A model generated the notes under the pieces. That model was not told the origin of the DNA. It did not search any database and saw nothing but the letters and a program-made list of their open reading frames with translations. Shown here piece by piece: positions 46,104-56,325 of a stretch of DNA of 64,000 nucleotides; the stretch's first letter is position 1, and each line of letters starts with the position of its first letter. The DNA is from Cellulophaga sp. Hel_I_12 (GTDB lineage: Bacteria > Bacteroidota > Bacteroidia > Flavobacteriales > Flavobacteriaceae). The position numbers and the translations under genes were made by a program. Location of the stretch: assembly GCF_000799565.1 (NCBI RefSeq), contig NZ_JUHB01000001.1:2545501-2609500 (forward strand), given 5' to 3'.

Positions 46104-48104
46104 CTATTTGTAACTTCTTTCTTTAACTTCAATATTTTCGTAAACCAATTCTTCTTTATGCAATACAGCATCGGCAGGTTCGCCTTTATATTCCCAAGCA
46201 GAAACAAACTGGAATTCTGTTCTTCTTTGTGCTTCACCATCTTCTGTTTGGTACTCTTCTCTAAAGTGTCCTCCGGCCGATTCTTCACGAACAAGAGCAT
46301 CTTTAGCAAATAGTTCACCTAGTTCTAAGAAGTCAGCTACACGACCTGCTTTTTCAAGTTCCGCGTTCATTTCATAGGCTCCTCCTGGTACACTTACGTT
46401 TTTATAAAAATCTTCTCGTAGTGCTTTAATTTCAGCCATGGCTTGTTTTAAGCCCTCTGCGTTTCGAGACATTCCACATTTGTCCCACATGATCTTCCCT
46501 AATTTTTTATGGTAATAATCAACAGAATGTGCTCCTTTATTATTTACAAGGAAATCAATTTTATCCTTTACTTCTTTCTCAGCTTCTTCAAATTCTGGCG
46601 TATCCGTAGGTATTTTACCCGTTCTGATTTCGTGTGATAAATAATCACCTATGGTATAAGGCAATACGAAATAGCCATCGGCTAAGCCTTGCATTAAAGC
46701 AGAAGCTCCTAATCGGTTAGCTCCGTGATCAGAGAAATTAGATTCACCGATAGAATATAAACCTTCAACGGTTGTCATTAAATTATAATCAACCCAAGTA
46801 CCACCCATGGTGTAGTGCACTGCTGGATAGATCATCATTGGAGTTTTGTACGGATCTTGATCTACAATTTTTTCGTACATCTGAAAAAGGTTTCCGTATT
46901 TAGATTTCACTAGGGCACGACCTAATTCTATTATTTTTTCAGAAGAAGGGTTTTCAATCCCATGAATTTTAGCTTGTTCTTTACCGTAGCGCTCAAAGGA
47001 AGAGGCAAAATCTAAATAAACTGCTTCACCAGTCGCATTGACACCATAACCAGCATCACATAGTTCTTTTGCAGCTCTTGAAGCTACATCTCGAGGTACC
47101 AAGTTACCAAATGCAGGGTACTTACGTTCTAAGTAATAATCTCTTTGCTCCTCAGTAAGCTCGGTTGGTTTTTTCTTACCTTCTCGAATGGCTTTAGCAT
47201 CTTCTAAACTTTTTGGCACCCAAATACGACCATCATTACGCAATGATTCAGACATTAGGGTTAATTTAGACTGGTAGTCACCAGAACGTGGAATACAGGT
47301 TGGATGAATTTGCGTATAACATGGATTTGCAAAAAATGCTCCTTTTTTATGGATTTTCCAAGCTGCGGTAGCGTTAGACCCCATGGCGTTTGTCGATAAG
47401 AAATAAACATTGCCATAACCACCTGAAGCGATAACTACGGCATGCGCTGAATGGCGTTCTAATTTACCAGTGACTAGGTCACGTGCTATAATACCTCTTG
47501 CTTTTCCGTTTACCTTTACAACGTCGAGCATTTCGTGACGGTTAAACGGTGTAATTTTACCACGAGCAATTTGTCTGTTCATGGCAGAATAGGCCCCTAA
47601 CAATAACTGTTGTCCTGTTTGTCCTTTCGCGTAAAAAGTTCTAGAAACTAAAACTCCACCGAAAGAACGGTTATCTAATAATCCGCCATAATCACGCGCA
47701 AAAGGAACACCTTGAGCCACACATTGGTCGATAATATTCGTAGAAACTTCTGCTAAACGATATACGTTTGCTTCTCTAGAACGGTAATCACCCCCTTTTA
47801 CGGTATCGTAAAATAAACGGTAGGTAGAATCACCATCTCCTTGATAATTTTTCGCAGCATTAATTCCACCTTGAGCAGCAATACTATGCGCTCTACGGGG
47901 AGAATCTTGATAGCAAAATGTTTTAACGTTATAGCCTAACTCTGCTAAGGTAGCAGCAGCAGAACCACCAGCTAATCCTGTACCTACAACAATAATATCG
48001 ATATTACGCTTGTTGGCCGGATTCACTAAATCAATATGATCTTTATAGTCAGTCCATTTATCCTTTAATGAACCTTTGGGTACTTTTGAGTCTAATACAG
48101 ACAT
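46104..48104 (-). CDS. sdhA: succinate dehydrogenase/fumarate reductase flavoprotein subunit
   Basis: A 666-residue flavoprotein. The FAD-binding motif is [17 protein letters not shown], the flavinylation region [12 protein letters not shown] contains the His for covalent FAD, and [11 protein letters not shown] is in the active site. The C-terminal helical and small domains are complete. It oxidises succinate to fumarate in the TCA cycle at the cytoplasmic side of the inner membrane. It follows sdhC by 12 bp. Confidence 0.97.
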   Translation of the reverse strand: MSVLDSKVPKGSLKDKWTDYKDHIDLVNPANKRNIDIIVVGTGLAGGSAAATLAELGYNVKTFCYQDSPRRAHSIAAQGGINAAKNYQGDGDSTYRLFYDTVKGGDYRSREANVYRLAEVSTNIIDQCVAQGVPFARDYGGLLDNRSFGGVLVSRTFYAKGQTGQQLLLGAYSAMNRQIARGKITPFNRHEMLDVVKVNGKARGIIARDLVTGKLERHSAHAVVIASGGYGNVYFLSTNAMGSNATAAWKIHKKGAFFANPCYTQIHPTCIPRSGDYQSKLTLMSESLRNDGRIWVPKSLEDAKAIREGKKKPTELTEEQRDYYLERKYPAFGNLVPRDVASRAAKELCDAGYGVNATGEAVYLDFASSFERYGKEQAKIHGIENPSSEKIIELGRALVKSKYGNLFQMYEKIVDQDPYKTPMMIYPAVHYTMGGTWVDYNLMTTVEGLYSIGESNFSDHGANRLGASALMQGLADGYFVLPYTIGDYLSHEIRTGKIPTDTPEFEEAEKEVKDKIDFLVNNKGAHSVDYYHKKLGKIMWDKCGMSRNAEGLKQAMAEIKALREDFYKNVSVPGGAYEMNAELEKAGRVADFLELGELFAKDALVREESAGGHFREEYQTEDGEAQRRTEFQFVSAWEYKGEPADAVLHKEELVYENIEVKERSYK

Positions 48105-48116
48105 AAGTATATAGTA

Positions 48117-48794
48117 TTAATGATTAAAATAATGATAGAGCGCCACGATGACAAATCCTAATGGGATTAAAATAGCATAGGCTTTACCAATAGTTTGTAA
48201 TTTTTCTTTTCTCATAGAGGATACACCTGATGATTGAAACGCAGAAGCAAAACCATGCATTAAGTGTAGCGATAAAAACACAAAAGAAAGCACATAAAGC
48301 CCTACTCTCAAAGGGTTTACAAATTTGTGCTGCAATTCTTCAAAATAGCGATATCCTTCACCATCCGCTAACAATCCAGACATATCCCCTTGAATGTACT
48401 TGATGTTAATTTCAGGAAACCAGAAATCGTAAAAGTGTAGGCCCATAAAGGCTAAAATTGCTAGCCCACTGTAGATCATGTTTCTACTCATCCAACTAGA
48501 GTTTGCCCCACCGTTATTTTTGGCATATTTTATTACACGTGCACTTCTGTTTTTAATCTCTAATATGAATCCCATGATGAAGTGAAAAAGGACACCAAAA
48601 ATTAAAATGGGCTGCAATATATATTGCACCGCCCAGAAGGTACCCATAAAGTGCGAAGCTTCATTGAAGGCATCAGCACTGAAAACAGAAAGCATATTTA
48701 TCGCTAGATGCTGAAGAAGAAAAAACATTAAAAAAAAGGCCGAAAGTGCCATAGCATACTTTCTCCCAATCGAAGATTTTAAAAATCCGCTCAT
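48117..48794 (-). CDS. sdhC: succinate dehydrogenase cytochrome b558 subunit
   Basis: A 225-residue protein with five membrane helices, the single large anchor type with two haem b groups. Histidines suited as haem ligands lie in the helices (FLLQHLAIN, LFHFIMGF, MGLHFYDFW, LSLHLMHGF). It anchors SdhAB and passes electrons to menaquinone, the usual quinone in this phylum. It is the first gene of the operon with a full promoter upstream. Confidence 0.93.
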   Translation of the reverse strand: MSGFLKSSIGRKYAMALSAFFLMFFLLQHLAINMLSVFSADAFNEASHFMGTFWAVQYILQPILIFGVLFHFIMGFILEIKNRSARVIKYAKNNGGANSSWMSRNMIYSGLAILAFMGLHFYDFWFPEINIKYIQGDMSGLLADGEGYRYFEELQHKFVNPLRVGLYVLSFVFLSLHLMHGFASAFQSSGVSSMRKEKLQTIGKAYAILIPLGFVIVALYHYFNH

Positions 48795-48815
48795 TTGTCG
48801 TTTATTTTTTGACTA

Positions 48816-48847
48816 CAAATTTAAAGCACAGACGAGTTTTTAACAAA
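48816..48847 (-). promoter_or_regulatory. sdhCAB promoter
   Basis: On the - strand: TTTG (48847-48844), 20 bp, TAAATTTG (48823-48816), a near-exact Bacteroidota promoter. The predicted leader is about 15 nt before the sdhC ATG at 48794. Confidence 0.7.
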
Positions 48848-48898
48848 CTTTAAATGAAATACTCATCTTATTTAGAATGAAAACAAGTAATTATCTTT

Positions 48899-48949
48899 TG
48901 TTTAGTTTTATAGTGCTTAAAATGCTAAGTTTTTTAAAAAAACTAAACA
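48899..48949. repeat. inverted repeat upstream of sdhCAB
   Basis: TGTTTAGTTTT (48899-48909) and AAAACTAAACA (48939-48949) are exact complements, with a further A/T palindrome inside (48928-48944) and AGTAG-GTG-CTACT just after (48961-48973). Function unknown. Confidence 0.4.
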
Positions 48950-49272
48950 GAAAAACACTAAGTAGGTGCTACTAAGTTTATATATTTCCTTTAATGGCAA
49001 ACTAGGAAAGCTTTTTCGGTCCTTTAAGTTCAAAAAACAATCCACAAACAACAGGTTGAGGATCTTAATAAGTAGCCTAGCGGTCTATTTTTGTTAGGAT
49101 GCTCTGAAAAAAAAGACTGTTTGCTTTAGATAAGGGCTCCACTTTTCAAGTACTACGATCTCTGGAAAATCTTTATTTTAAAATTCAAATCAAGGATGTA
49201 TTCTTTAGGTTGAAGTTGTGTTGCCCCTGGTTTGATCTTTGGCACCAACTAAAAGCCTTTAAGTCTAAAGCA

Positions 49273-49659
49273 CTATTCTAAATCTTTTAATTGAATGCTC
49301 AAGGCTTTTGTAGAAATTTGTACTTCTATTAAAGATAAAATAAGGGATACCATTAAACACAACAAACTAATAACAAAGACTAAGTTCGCCCAAAACTTTA
49401 GGTCTACATAAATTAAAAACATGGTAATTACTGCCAATAAAAAACTTAAAATAGCCACGGCTTGCATGTTTTTTATAATGAGTAATCGTCTGTTTAACTT
49501 TTTTACTTGTAAACTAACCGAAGGCGATGCTGTTTCTTGATATTTTTGATGCAATTGGCGTATTAAAGCGGCAATTGCTAAATATCTAGCGTTGTACGCA
49601 AGCATGGTTAATGAAATTGCAGGAAAAAGTAAGGCAGGAATACTTAAGGTTAGTTCCAT
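49273..49659 (-). CDS. DUF2721 family membrane protein
   Basis: A 128-residue protein with three membrane helices (residues about 6-28, 65-85, 90-113) and a basic loop (KYQETASPSVSLQVKKLNRR) between the first two, matching DUF2721. It is the last gene of the operon starting at 57669, 22 bp after the 554-residue gene. No function is known for the family. Confidence 0.8.
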   Translation of the reverse strand: MELTLSIPALLFPAISLTMLAYNARYLAIAALIRQLHQKYQETASPSVSLQVKKLNRRLLIIKNMQAVAILSFLLAVITMFLIYVDLKFWANLVFVISLLCLMVSLILSLIEVQISTKALSIQLKDLE

Positions 49660-49681
49660 CTAGTTTAGAAGTTTTACATTT

Positions 49682-51346
49682 TTAATTTACAATACTACTA
49701 TCCGATGCTATTCTTGGGATGAATTGAATCGTGTCAATCGCTATACTATCTAGTCTCTGCTGCATTTCAAAATTAATTCGTGCAGGATAAATAATAGCAT
49801 CGCTTAAGTTTTCAGAAGCCTTCCAAGTTTCGCCTAATTGTTCTAGAATAGCGTCGGTCCATCTTGACGGGTGCTTGGCATCAATCCAAATAACATCGCG
49901 ATATTCTGCATCTACGAGTGCTAAATCTGGGGTCGCTGCACCGTCGAACTTTTGGCTATCTTCCTGAACAGCAGCGATAGTACCTAATACAAACATGCGT
50001 TTACGACCAGCAATATGCTTGATAAATGGTCTAAATTCTACGGGTTTATTAGCCGTCCAATCGTATTCTTTTCTAGATTCTATGACCTTTAAGGGCATTG
50101 CAGAAACTCCGGCCATACCTTCTTTTCTGGCGGCGTGATTGTAATAATACAATTTATCAGTGCCATCAGCGGGAATCATCACGCTAAAAGCTAAACTGGT
50201 ACGTTCATCACCAATCGGCTCTAAACCGAACCAATGGTATAAGCCATTATAGGCTTCTGTTTTCATTCCTGAAAAATCAAAGTCAGTAACATAGGGTTGC
50301 TGATTTTGGTCTTGCGGTAAATCTGGAATTTTAACGGCTGTTTTCATATTCCAAGGTAAAGGATCTGTAAATCCTCCTAAAAACTGTAAAGACTGTGCTT
50401 CAACCCGGGAAATCTCTTCCGCTAAAGTGTTTTGACCTTTTAAATAGGGATAGTTTTTAGTTTCAGAAGGTGAAATATAAGTGCCTTTACCAATGGTCAT
50501 TCGTTCTAAATAATCTGATAGGTCGTGAACGCCAGCATCTATAACCATAACCCCTCCGTAGGTAGGATAGGGAAAAAAGAATCCTTTCCATTTTATTAAA
50601 CTAACTACCTGTACCCACTTTTCTTCATCGTTTTTCATGTAAAAAACATCACTAGGTTGTAGGGTAAAAAGCTGAAAAATATTGAAACGTTGTACCACTG
50701 CATTGTAGGTATTGCGACTAAAAGCCAAAGATTCGCCTATAGAAAAAGTAATCGGTATTCGGTTTTCTTTTGAAAAACGAGGAAAAGGCGACGTACTTTC
50801 TACCGTAAAAAGTTCCTCCGTATTATCATTCATACGCTGCCAGGTATATTCTTTGGCGGGTTGTACCGCCATCGTCCATTGGTTGGTACTGTCCACGCGC
50901 ACTAATTGTGGCAACGAAACCTCTTGAGTTTCGCCAACCGATTCGTAGGCCATGGTTACAATATTATTGAAAGGCTGAATGCGTTCGTTTTGCGTTAAAG
51001 GCAATTCATTTAATTCTTCAATATTTAAGTTTTTGTAGACGTTGTAGGTCTGCATGTAATTGTAGAGTTCTAATTTCCAACCGAAAAACCAAAGAATGGC
51101 AAAAAACCCAACAATACCCAAGAGTATAAGTACTCTCCTTCCCGCGCTAAGGGCACTTCTAAATTTGGAAAGCATTACCCATAAAAAAAGGCCGCCTAAA
51201 AGCAATACAAAAACATACCTCCTTAAAAAAAGTAATGCAGGTTGGTAATCGTCTCTTAGAAAGAAAAGTAATAAAATTGTGAATATTCCCAGAATAATAA
51301 CATTTCGTTTTTGCTTTGTTCCTTTATTCCAATAGGTTTTTATCAT
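49682..51346 (-). CDS. unrecognised membrane protein with a large extracytoplasmic domain
   Basis: A 554-residue protein I cannot assign. Three membrane helices lie at about residues 17-33, 42-60 and 70-89, with positive residues on the first and third cytoplasmic sides. This places the long C-terminal part (about 93-554) in the periplasm. That part is rich in beta-type segments (YPTYGGVMVIDAGVHDL, IWIDAKHPSRWTD) and contains no cysteine cluster or known catalytic motif. It sits in the operon with the AAA ATPase, 17 bp from the small membrane protein gene upstream. Confidence 0.75.
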   Translation of the reverse strand: MIKTYWNKGTKQKRNVIILGIFTILLLFFLRDDYQPALLFLRRYVFVLLLGGLFLWVMLSKFRSALSAGRRVLILLGIVGFFAILWFFGWKLELYNYMQTYNVYKNLNIEELNELPLTQNERIQPFNNIVTMAYESVGETQEVSLPQLVRVDSTNQWTMAVQPAKEYTWQRMNDNTEELFTVESTSPFPRFSKENRIPITFSIGESLAFSRNTYNAVVQRFNIFQLFTLQPSDVFYMKNDEEKWVQVVSLIKWKGFFFPYPTYGGVMVIDAGVHDLSDYLERMTIGKGTYISPSETKNYPYLKGQNTLAEEISRVEAQSLQFLGGFTDPLPWNMKTAVKIPDLPQDQNQQPYVTDFDFSGMKTEAYNGLYHWFGLEPIGDERTSLAFSVMIPADGTDKLYYYNHAARKEGMAGVSAMPLKVIESRKEYDWTANKPVEFRPFIKHIAGRKRMFVLGTIAAVQEDSQKFDGAATPDLALVDAEYRDVIWIDAKHPSRWTDAILEQLGETWKASENLSDAIIYPARINFEMQQRLDSIAIDTIQFIPRIASDSSIVN

Positions 51347-51363
51347 GATGTACGAATTACAAA

Positions 51364-51885
51364 TTATTGTATCATTCCTTTATCCTTGAAACGGTCTCTA
51401 GCCGATTTTTTGGGTTCGCCTTCTGGCTCAGGCAATTTTGTTGGAGTTTCTGGCGGTTCTGGTTGTAACTCTTTTTTGATGTTCTCCCTAAGATCTTCCA
51501 CCATGTCTTTTCCTTTTTGCAATGTCTTTTCTAGGTTCTCTTTTTTGGTTTTTTTCTGTGCAAATAAAAATGCCGAAGCGATATACGTGCCTAGTAAAGT
51601 AGCCACTATCGCAGAGGCAAAATACTGTACATAAAAAGCATTTATGGGTGTTACAAAGCTAACAATGCCGGCCGATACTGCAAATAAAAGCGTTATATAT
51701 ACCAATCGAATTAATAATGATTGCTCATGAAGAAAACCTTTTTTGTTCTCAGGTTTCATTTGCAAGGCCTTAGTATTAGAAATTCTATTAAGCCATCGGT
51801 ATAACTTATTATTTTTTGATTCTCTCCAGTACCAAATAATTCCGAAAAGTAAGGCTATTATAAAAATGATGATTTCTAAAGTCAT
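51364..51885 (-). CDS. small membrane protein with charged, proline-rich tail
   Basis: A 173-residue protein, not recognised. It has a membrane helix at about 4-21, a second and third at about 58-77 and 86-109, then a charged coiled-coil segment (KKTKKENLEKTLQKGKD) and a proline-rich tail (PEPPETPTKLPEPEGEP). The tail would face the cytoplasm and could bind the soluble members of the operon. Its start overlaps the preceding gene by 4 bp, so expression is probably coupled. Confidence 0.7.
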   Translation of the reverse strand: MTLEIIIFIIALLFGIIWYWRESKNNKLYRWLNRISNTKALQMKPENKKGFLHEQSLLIRLVYITLLFAVSAGIVSFVTPINAFYVQYFASAIVATLLGTYIASAFLFAQKKTKKENLEKTLQKGKDMVEDLRENIKKELQPEPPETPTKLPEPEGEPKKSARDRFKDKGMIQ

Positions 51886-53132
51886 ACCGCGTATTTTTTA
51901 TTGTTTTCTAAAATTTCTTGGATCACCCAGTCTTTGTAAGAATCATCCCAATGGGTATAAAGCTGATAAAATAAGGCTTTATCGTACCAAAATAAATGTA
52001 CTGGATCTTTAGGCATTATCTTCACTAACAACTTCCAAATCAATTCTTTTTCTTCTTCACGCAAAGATGAATGTGGTTCGTGTAATAGTGTGATATAGTC
52101 GTCGGCAACAAAATCAGTTATTTTCAAGGTTTTATCTAGAATTAATTTCTGAAAGTACACTTCTGCACCAGAGATTTTTTTCTGAATTTCCAGAGGTAAT
52201 TGATTCAAATAGCGTTTAAACAAAAAATGGCTATCTAAAATCTCTGCTAAGGGATGCTCCGTTTTATGACTATGTTCAGCAAAAATGTGTTTTTTAATGC
52301 GTTCATATCTTGGTGATTTCATAGCCGTTTTAAAATCTTTATCAAGGAGTAAGTGTGTTACTAAGATTTCTAAAAGCTCGGTGTGACTGGTATGAAAAAG
52401 CAACACATCGTGCGTAGTATCATTAATCGCATTTTTAAAAACTTTTTCTTCCTCAAACACCAAAAGTTCTTTTAAACCTTCTTTTAATACAAAAACACCC
52501 CCAAATGCATTGGTATAAAAGGAGGTTATTTTGAGCTTTATAGGGTCTAATCGTAATTTTCGACCTCTTAAATCGCCATAGGTTTTAGCTGAGGTAAGTA
52601 ATTGCTGATGCACTTCACGGTCAATAAAGTTATTATTTCTATGAAAAAGATTGATAAAAGCCTCTTGTTCCATTTGTTTTTCGTCTAACTGATTTAATAG
52701 TACGAAACTAACTTCAATCGTATCATAACGCAACAAATCAAATGGCTCAAAAAAAGTATCGATCTGCTGGTCTATGTGTAATACCAAAGCCGAATCTTTA
52801 GTAATATCTCGAATTTCTCGATGATACGCCTTAAAAACAGTTTCAAGCACATCACGATCAAAACTATGAAAAGGCATGTGCAATGGCTTTCCTTCTTGTT
52901 CTGGAGAAATGATGATCGCATTTACATTGGCATCCCCAGTGTTTAAATAATAAGCTTCCTTTTTCTCTTCAGAAATTTCTGGACTCCAACCCATGCCATC
53001 AATCGAGAAACTTTTTAGCTTTGTTGGAGGCACACCGAGCAATGCCAAACACTCGTTATACCGAATGGCTAAAGAACCGGACAGTTGCACTACTGCGCCC
53101 CCAAATAAACCTGCTGCATTTAGTTTTTCCAT
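51882..53132 (-). CDS. conserved protein, DUF6638-like, operon partner of the AAA ATPase
   Basis: A 416-residue soluble protein that I recognise only as a Bacteroidota family accompanying this AAA ATPase (probably DUF6638). The N-terminus is glycine-rich (GLFGGAVVQLSG), the middle contains beta and alpha stretches, and the C-terminal third is helical with many aromatic and charged residues. It has no nucleotide-binding or catalytic signature. It follows the ATPase gene by 11 bp and overlaps the next gene by 4 bp. It could be a substrate adaptor or partner; this is inference. Confidence 0.65.
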   Translation of the reverse strand: MEKLNAAGLFGGAVVQLSGSLAIRYNECLALLGVPPTKLKSFSIDGMGWSPEISEEKKEAYYLNTGDANVNAIIISPEQEGKPLHMPFHSFDRDVLETVFKAYHREIRDITKDSALVLHIDQQIDTFFEPFDLLRYDTIEVSFVLLNQLDEKQMEQEAFINLFHRNNNFIDREVHQQLLTSAKTYGDLRGRKLRLDPIKLKITSFYTNAFGGVFVLKEGLKELLVFEEEKVFKNAINDTTHDVLLFHTSHTELLEILVTHLLLDKDFKTAMKSPRYERIKKHIFAEHSHKTEHPLAEILDSHFLFKRYLNQLPLEIQKKISGAEVYFQKLILDKTLKITDFVADDYITLLHEPHSSLREEEKELIWKLLVKIMPKDPVHLFWYDKALFYQLYTHWDDSYKDWVIQEILENNKKYAV

Positions 53133-53143
53133 TCTTACTTTTA

Positions 53144-55105
53144 TTACTTTTCTGAATCAAACAGTTTATTAGCCGCTAATTGCACTTTTAAATCGTGTAC
53201 GCGTCCCTCAACTTTTCGTTTAAAATCGGTATCCGCTATGGCGGCTACATTATCTAAATACCGAACGGTTTCTTGTCTTCTAATATCCGAGAAATTAAGT
53301 CCTTGCATATTTTGCTTCATCAATCCTTTTAGCATGTTTAGTTTAGTATCGTAATCTTTTTTAAAATATAAGTCAGGCTCATTAAACCAGTCTTCAGGCA
53401 AATCAAAATCGGTTAATCGTAAGGAAATAGCACTTTGGATATTTCTAATATCTCTTGAAGAAAAGAAAGGAAATTCCTTTTGAATATTTTGATACAATTG
53501 TGCAAAAAACAAATGTTCAGTGGTACCGTGTTTGGCTTCCGTTGCTTCGTAAATTTCTAAAATTTTAGCTTCTGTTGGTTTATCGCTGTTGTTTAAAATT
53601 TCACCTAAACTCTTTGCTAATCCTTGTTCACTTAAAAATTGGTATTGCTCCGGATTTTTCATATTCACGAAATCAGGCATCGTTTTTTCAAACTTACGCC
53701 ACCATAAATAATCTTGATCCATAAAATCGGGTAGGGTACGAGCACCATCAATCTTAAATCTGCCCTGTACTCGAGAAATAACGGCCTTATCGAGCATCTC
53801 TGGTAGGTTGGTAAATAAACCTATGGCGCTATTGCCATAATTAATAGCATAGGCGCCTTCTGTATAGCGTAAAAACACCCCGATAACTTCTTTAACACCA
53901 GCGGAAACCCCTTGAGCAGTTCGTTCTTGTAAATTATTCTCCGCATCATCAATGGGGGCAAAAATTAATTTGCTAGGGTCTTGCAAAGGCTTCATCCATT
54001 GTACCATTTTTTCGGCAGACCCCCCTTGAAACGTAGAAATTAAGGTATCTGGCATGGGATGGAATAAAAACGGAATGTCTAAAGTATCGCAATGTTCTTT
54101 TAATTTAGTAGCGATAGCTGCAATCAGCATACTTTTTCCTGTTCCTGGAATTCCGTAACCCATAAAAACGGGCATAAACCCTCCTAATTCTAAAAAAGGA
54201 TTCTTTTTGGCTTCAAAATCGTAACTCAACATGCGCTCTGTTAAACGGCGTGCAAAATGTTTAGCGTCTCGGTTACCCACAATCTCTTCGAACTTAATGG
54301 TATTAAATTCAACACTTTTTGCCGTTCCTTCTAACACATTTTCCCAGCCTGAAACTGCAAATTCGCTTTTTTCTAGTTTGTAGGTTCTATCGGTAATCGT
54401 CTCTGTATATTCAAATGTGCTTAATCGCATTTGAATTTCGCTGAGTAAGGCTTCGAAAAATACCACGGTAAAATTAAGCACTTCAACATCGGATGTGATT
54501 ATTTCAGGATGTGCTAAATACTTTTCATAATAAAAAAGTAGACAAGAAACCCCTTTTATGGGCGACATAACAGAGAGCTCTGGAATGCCTGCAAACTTAT
54601 TTTTCATGACACTTAAATCGTCTTGCGTAAGTGGTTTTAATTCGTGCAAAATACGATAGGCAATGCCGTGCAGCATAAAGGCTGTTGCGGTTTGTAGTTT
54701 AGCATCATACTCGCGCCTTTGAGCAACATCTAATACAGATTTTTGTTGGTTCAAGCTTGATAAGCCCGAGCTATCAAAATAGCTGTCCTTTAACCAAATT
54801 CCTAGAGTTAGGCCTTCTTGCAAGGCAAATAAAGCATGATTTAAATGCAACGGAATCGCTACAGAATCGGTAATCAAGCGTTTTTTTAAGGCTAAAATGG
54901 TTTTAGAAACAGAAACAACGTCACTAGTATTAGTACCGTTGGCTTTAGAAAGATAGAGCAAAATAGATTCGTCTTTTTGTTCTTTATCACGCGCTTTGGC
55001 CTTACTTCCTTGCTCCCATTGTATGCCTTTTAAATAGGATGTAGCCTCATTGCGAAGGGTATCTAACTCCGCTAATTTTATTGGAAAAGTACTATTGTGC
55101 TCCAT
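53144..55105 (-). CDS. AAA-family ATPase with a long N-terminal helical domain
   Basis: A 653-residue protein. Residues 1 to about 265 are helical and unassigned. The AAA core follows: Walker A GYGIPGTGKS at 316-325, Walker B-like LIFAPIDDAEN at 380-390 (Asp-Asp where Asp-Glu is usual), sensor-1 Asn433 in FTNLP, and possible arginine fingers Arg445/Arg449. A helical C-terminal part ends the protein. It is cytoplasmic and probably a hexameric remodelling ATPase. Its start shares one base with the stop of the upstream gene (TAATG), so translation is coupled. Confidence 0.85.
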   Translation of the reverse strand: MEHNSTFPIKLAELDTLRNEATSYLKGIQWEQGSKAKARDKEQKDESILLYLSKANGTNTSDVVSVSKTILALKKRLITDSVAIPLHLNHALFALQEGLTLGIWLKDSYFDSSGLSSLNQQKSVLDVAQRREYDAKLQTATAFMLHGIAYRILHELKPLTQDDLSVMKNKFAGIPELSVMSPIKGVSCLLFYYEKYLAHPEIITSDVEVLNFTVVFFEALLSEIQMRLSTFEYTETITDRTYKLEKSEFAVSGWENVLEGTAKSVEFNTIKFEEIVGNRDAKHFARRLTERMLSYDFEAKKNPFLELGGFMPVFMGYGIPGTGKSMLIAAIATKLKEHCDTLDIPFLFHPMPDTLISTFQGGSAEKMVQWMKPLQDPSKLIFAPIDDAENNLQERTAQGVSAGVKEVIGVFLRYTEGAYAINYGNSAIGLFTNLPEMLDKAVISRVQGRFKIDGARTLPDFMDQDYLWWRKFEKTMPDFVNMKNPEQYQFLSEQGLAKSLGEILNNSDKPTEAKILEIYEATEAKHGTTEHLFFAQLYQNIQKEFPFFSSRDIRNIQSAISLRLTDFDLPEDWFNEPDLYFKKDYDTKLNMLKGLMKQNMQGLNFSDIRRQETVRYLDNVAAIADTDFKRKVEGRVHDLKVQLAANKLFDSEK

Positions 55106-56163
55106 TAATTAAGTTTTAAACTACGAATCTCAATCGGATCTTGGGTTAGTGAATTGATGGTTTCTGGGATGTTATCATACAATGCTTGCATCACCCTATG
55201 TGGACAAAACAAATATTTTTTGGTGGGCTTGGCTTCCCAAACTTGTAATTGCTGTTTGTTAAAAAAGCTCCCCTCGGTAAAATTACCAGTAGATACAGCT
55301 TCCTCAACTGCAACAGAAATTGCATAGGCCGATAAGTCAAAAGTTTTATTGACAATCGCCTTGATGATCGTATGCGTAATAGCGCCTTCGCCTTTAGCAA
55401 AAACACTATGCAATGGTCCTAAATCGAACTTTCTAAGACGCTTAGGAAATAAATTACTAAGTTTTTTATCCACCGCATACGCCATCATATCGACAGAAAT
55501 ATCGCGATCAGCTGTATTTTCTAGCACCTTGTAAATTTCTTCTTTGTATTCTTCCAGTTTTACTTTATACAAATCAAAATACATAAAGCAGATAAAAGGT
55601 CGGTTGCTGGTTACATCATAAAAAGACCAACTGACCATGTATTGCGCATCCCTATCCTTATTTTCTACAGCTAAAATTTTTCCTTGTACAAAGCGCTTAA
55701 AAATAAACTTGCGATCAACGGAAGTATAATACACTAAACTCGCCGCTTGATGTAATTTATGGTCAGCAATAGGCTGTTTATCTTTTAAAAGCGTTTCTAA
55801 AAATTCGCTCTTCACCGTTTCTAGCTTTGGTAATTTGCTGATATGCTCTTGCTTTAGCTCTAAATCGTTATATAAGTAGCGAAACTCCAAATAATTCGGG
55901 AAACCAGATTCGGTTAAATCGATGCGCATTTTTTCGTCATCATCGAACAAATATTTTATTCTAAAAGCTTCTAAAGAATAGGTCAAAAGTTCACCATACT
56001 GCATCACAAAACTAGCCTCTATCGGAGAACATATTTTTTCATTAGCGATTTTCTCTACTAACTCGTTAAAGGCGTGATTTACAATTTTAAAATAGACTTG
56101 ATACTGCTCATTTGTTTCAAGAACAGCACTATCTAAAGGTGTAACTATTTGGTTTATTGACAT
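55105..56163 (-). CDS. unrecognised soluble protein coupled to the AAA ATPase
   Basis: A 352-residue protein without signal peptide or membrane helix that I cannot assign. It is mostly helical, with acidic and aromatic stretches (FRYLYNDLELKQEHISK, YFDLYKVKLEEYKEEIYKVLE) and one conserved-looking ending (YLFCPHRVMQALYDNIPE). Its stop overlaps the ATPase start by one base, so equal expression is likely and the two products probably act together. A 162-bp gap with repeat sequence separates it from the coiled-coil gene upstream. Confidence 0.7.
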   Translation of the reverse strand: MSINQIVTPLDSAVLETNEQYQVYFKIVNHAFNELVEKIANEKICSPIEASFVMQYGELLTYSLEAFRIKYLFDDDEKMRIDLTESGFPNYLEFRYLYNDLELKQEHISKLPKLETVKSEFLETLLKDKQPIADHKLHQAASLVYYTSVDRKFIFKRFVQGKILAVENKDRDAQYMVSWSFYDVTSNRPFICFMYFDLYKVKLEEYKEEIYKVLENTADRDISVDMMAYAVDKKLSNLFPKRLRKFDLGPLHSVFAKGEGAITHTIIKAIVNKTFDLSAYAISVAVEEAVSTGNFTEGSFFNKQQLQVWEAKPTKKYLFCPHRVMQALYDNIPETINSLTQDPIEIRSLKLN

Positions 56164-56183
56164 AGTGTACGAGCTCCAAAACC

Positions 56184-56203
56184 ACTTCGACTTCGCTCAG
56201 TGC
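56184..56203. repeat. dispersed gene-end repeat, copy C
   Basis: ACTTCGACTTCGCTCAGTGC, 17/20 identical to 8103-8122 and 14/16 over the core of the inverted copy at 11398-11417. It lies within AGCTCC/GGAGCT arms (56172-56219), so it can fold as a hairpin. Confidence 0.5.
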
Positions 56204-56325
56204 GACGCCCGAAGGAGCTTATTAATTTGGGCGTAAAATTAAATGAAGCCCCTAAACTCCGAAGGTAGCTTTCAAATTCGTATGATATTTTTAATGCGTA
56301 ATATTAAGAATTCCCCCTTCGGGGG

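Larger units (their letters stand above)
48795..49272. other. intergenic region upstream of sdhCAB
   Basis: About 480 bp. It has the sdh promoter at its left end and an unexplained dyad-rich segment (48899-48973). A 32-codon frame on the + strand (48877-48975) lies in the dyads and is not convincing. I see nothing in the rest. Confidence 0.5.

Noticed and set aside
46100-46318. Small frames over the sdhA 3' end on either strand
   Set aside because: They overlap the well-supported sdhA gene in other frames and show no own signals.
48877-48975. 32-codon frame upstream of sdhCAB
   Set aside because: It coincides with the dyad-rich segment, has no promoter and no recognisable product.
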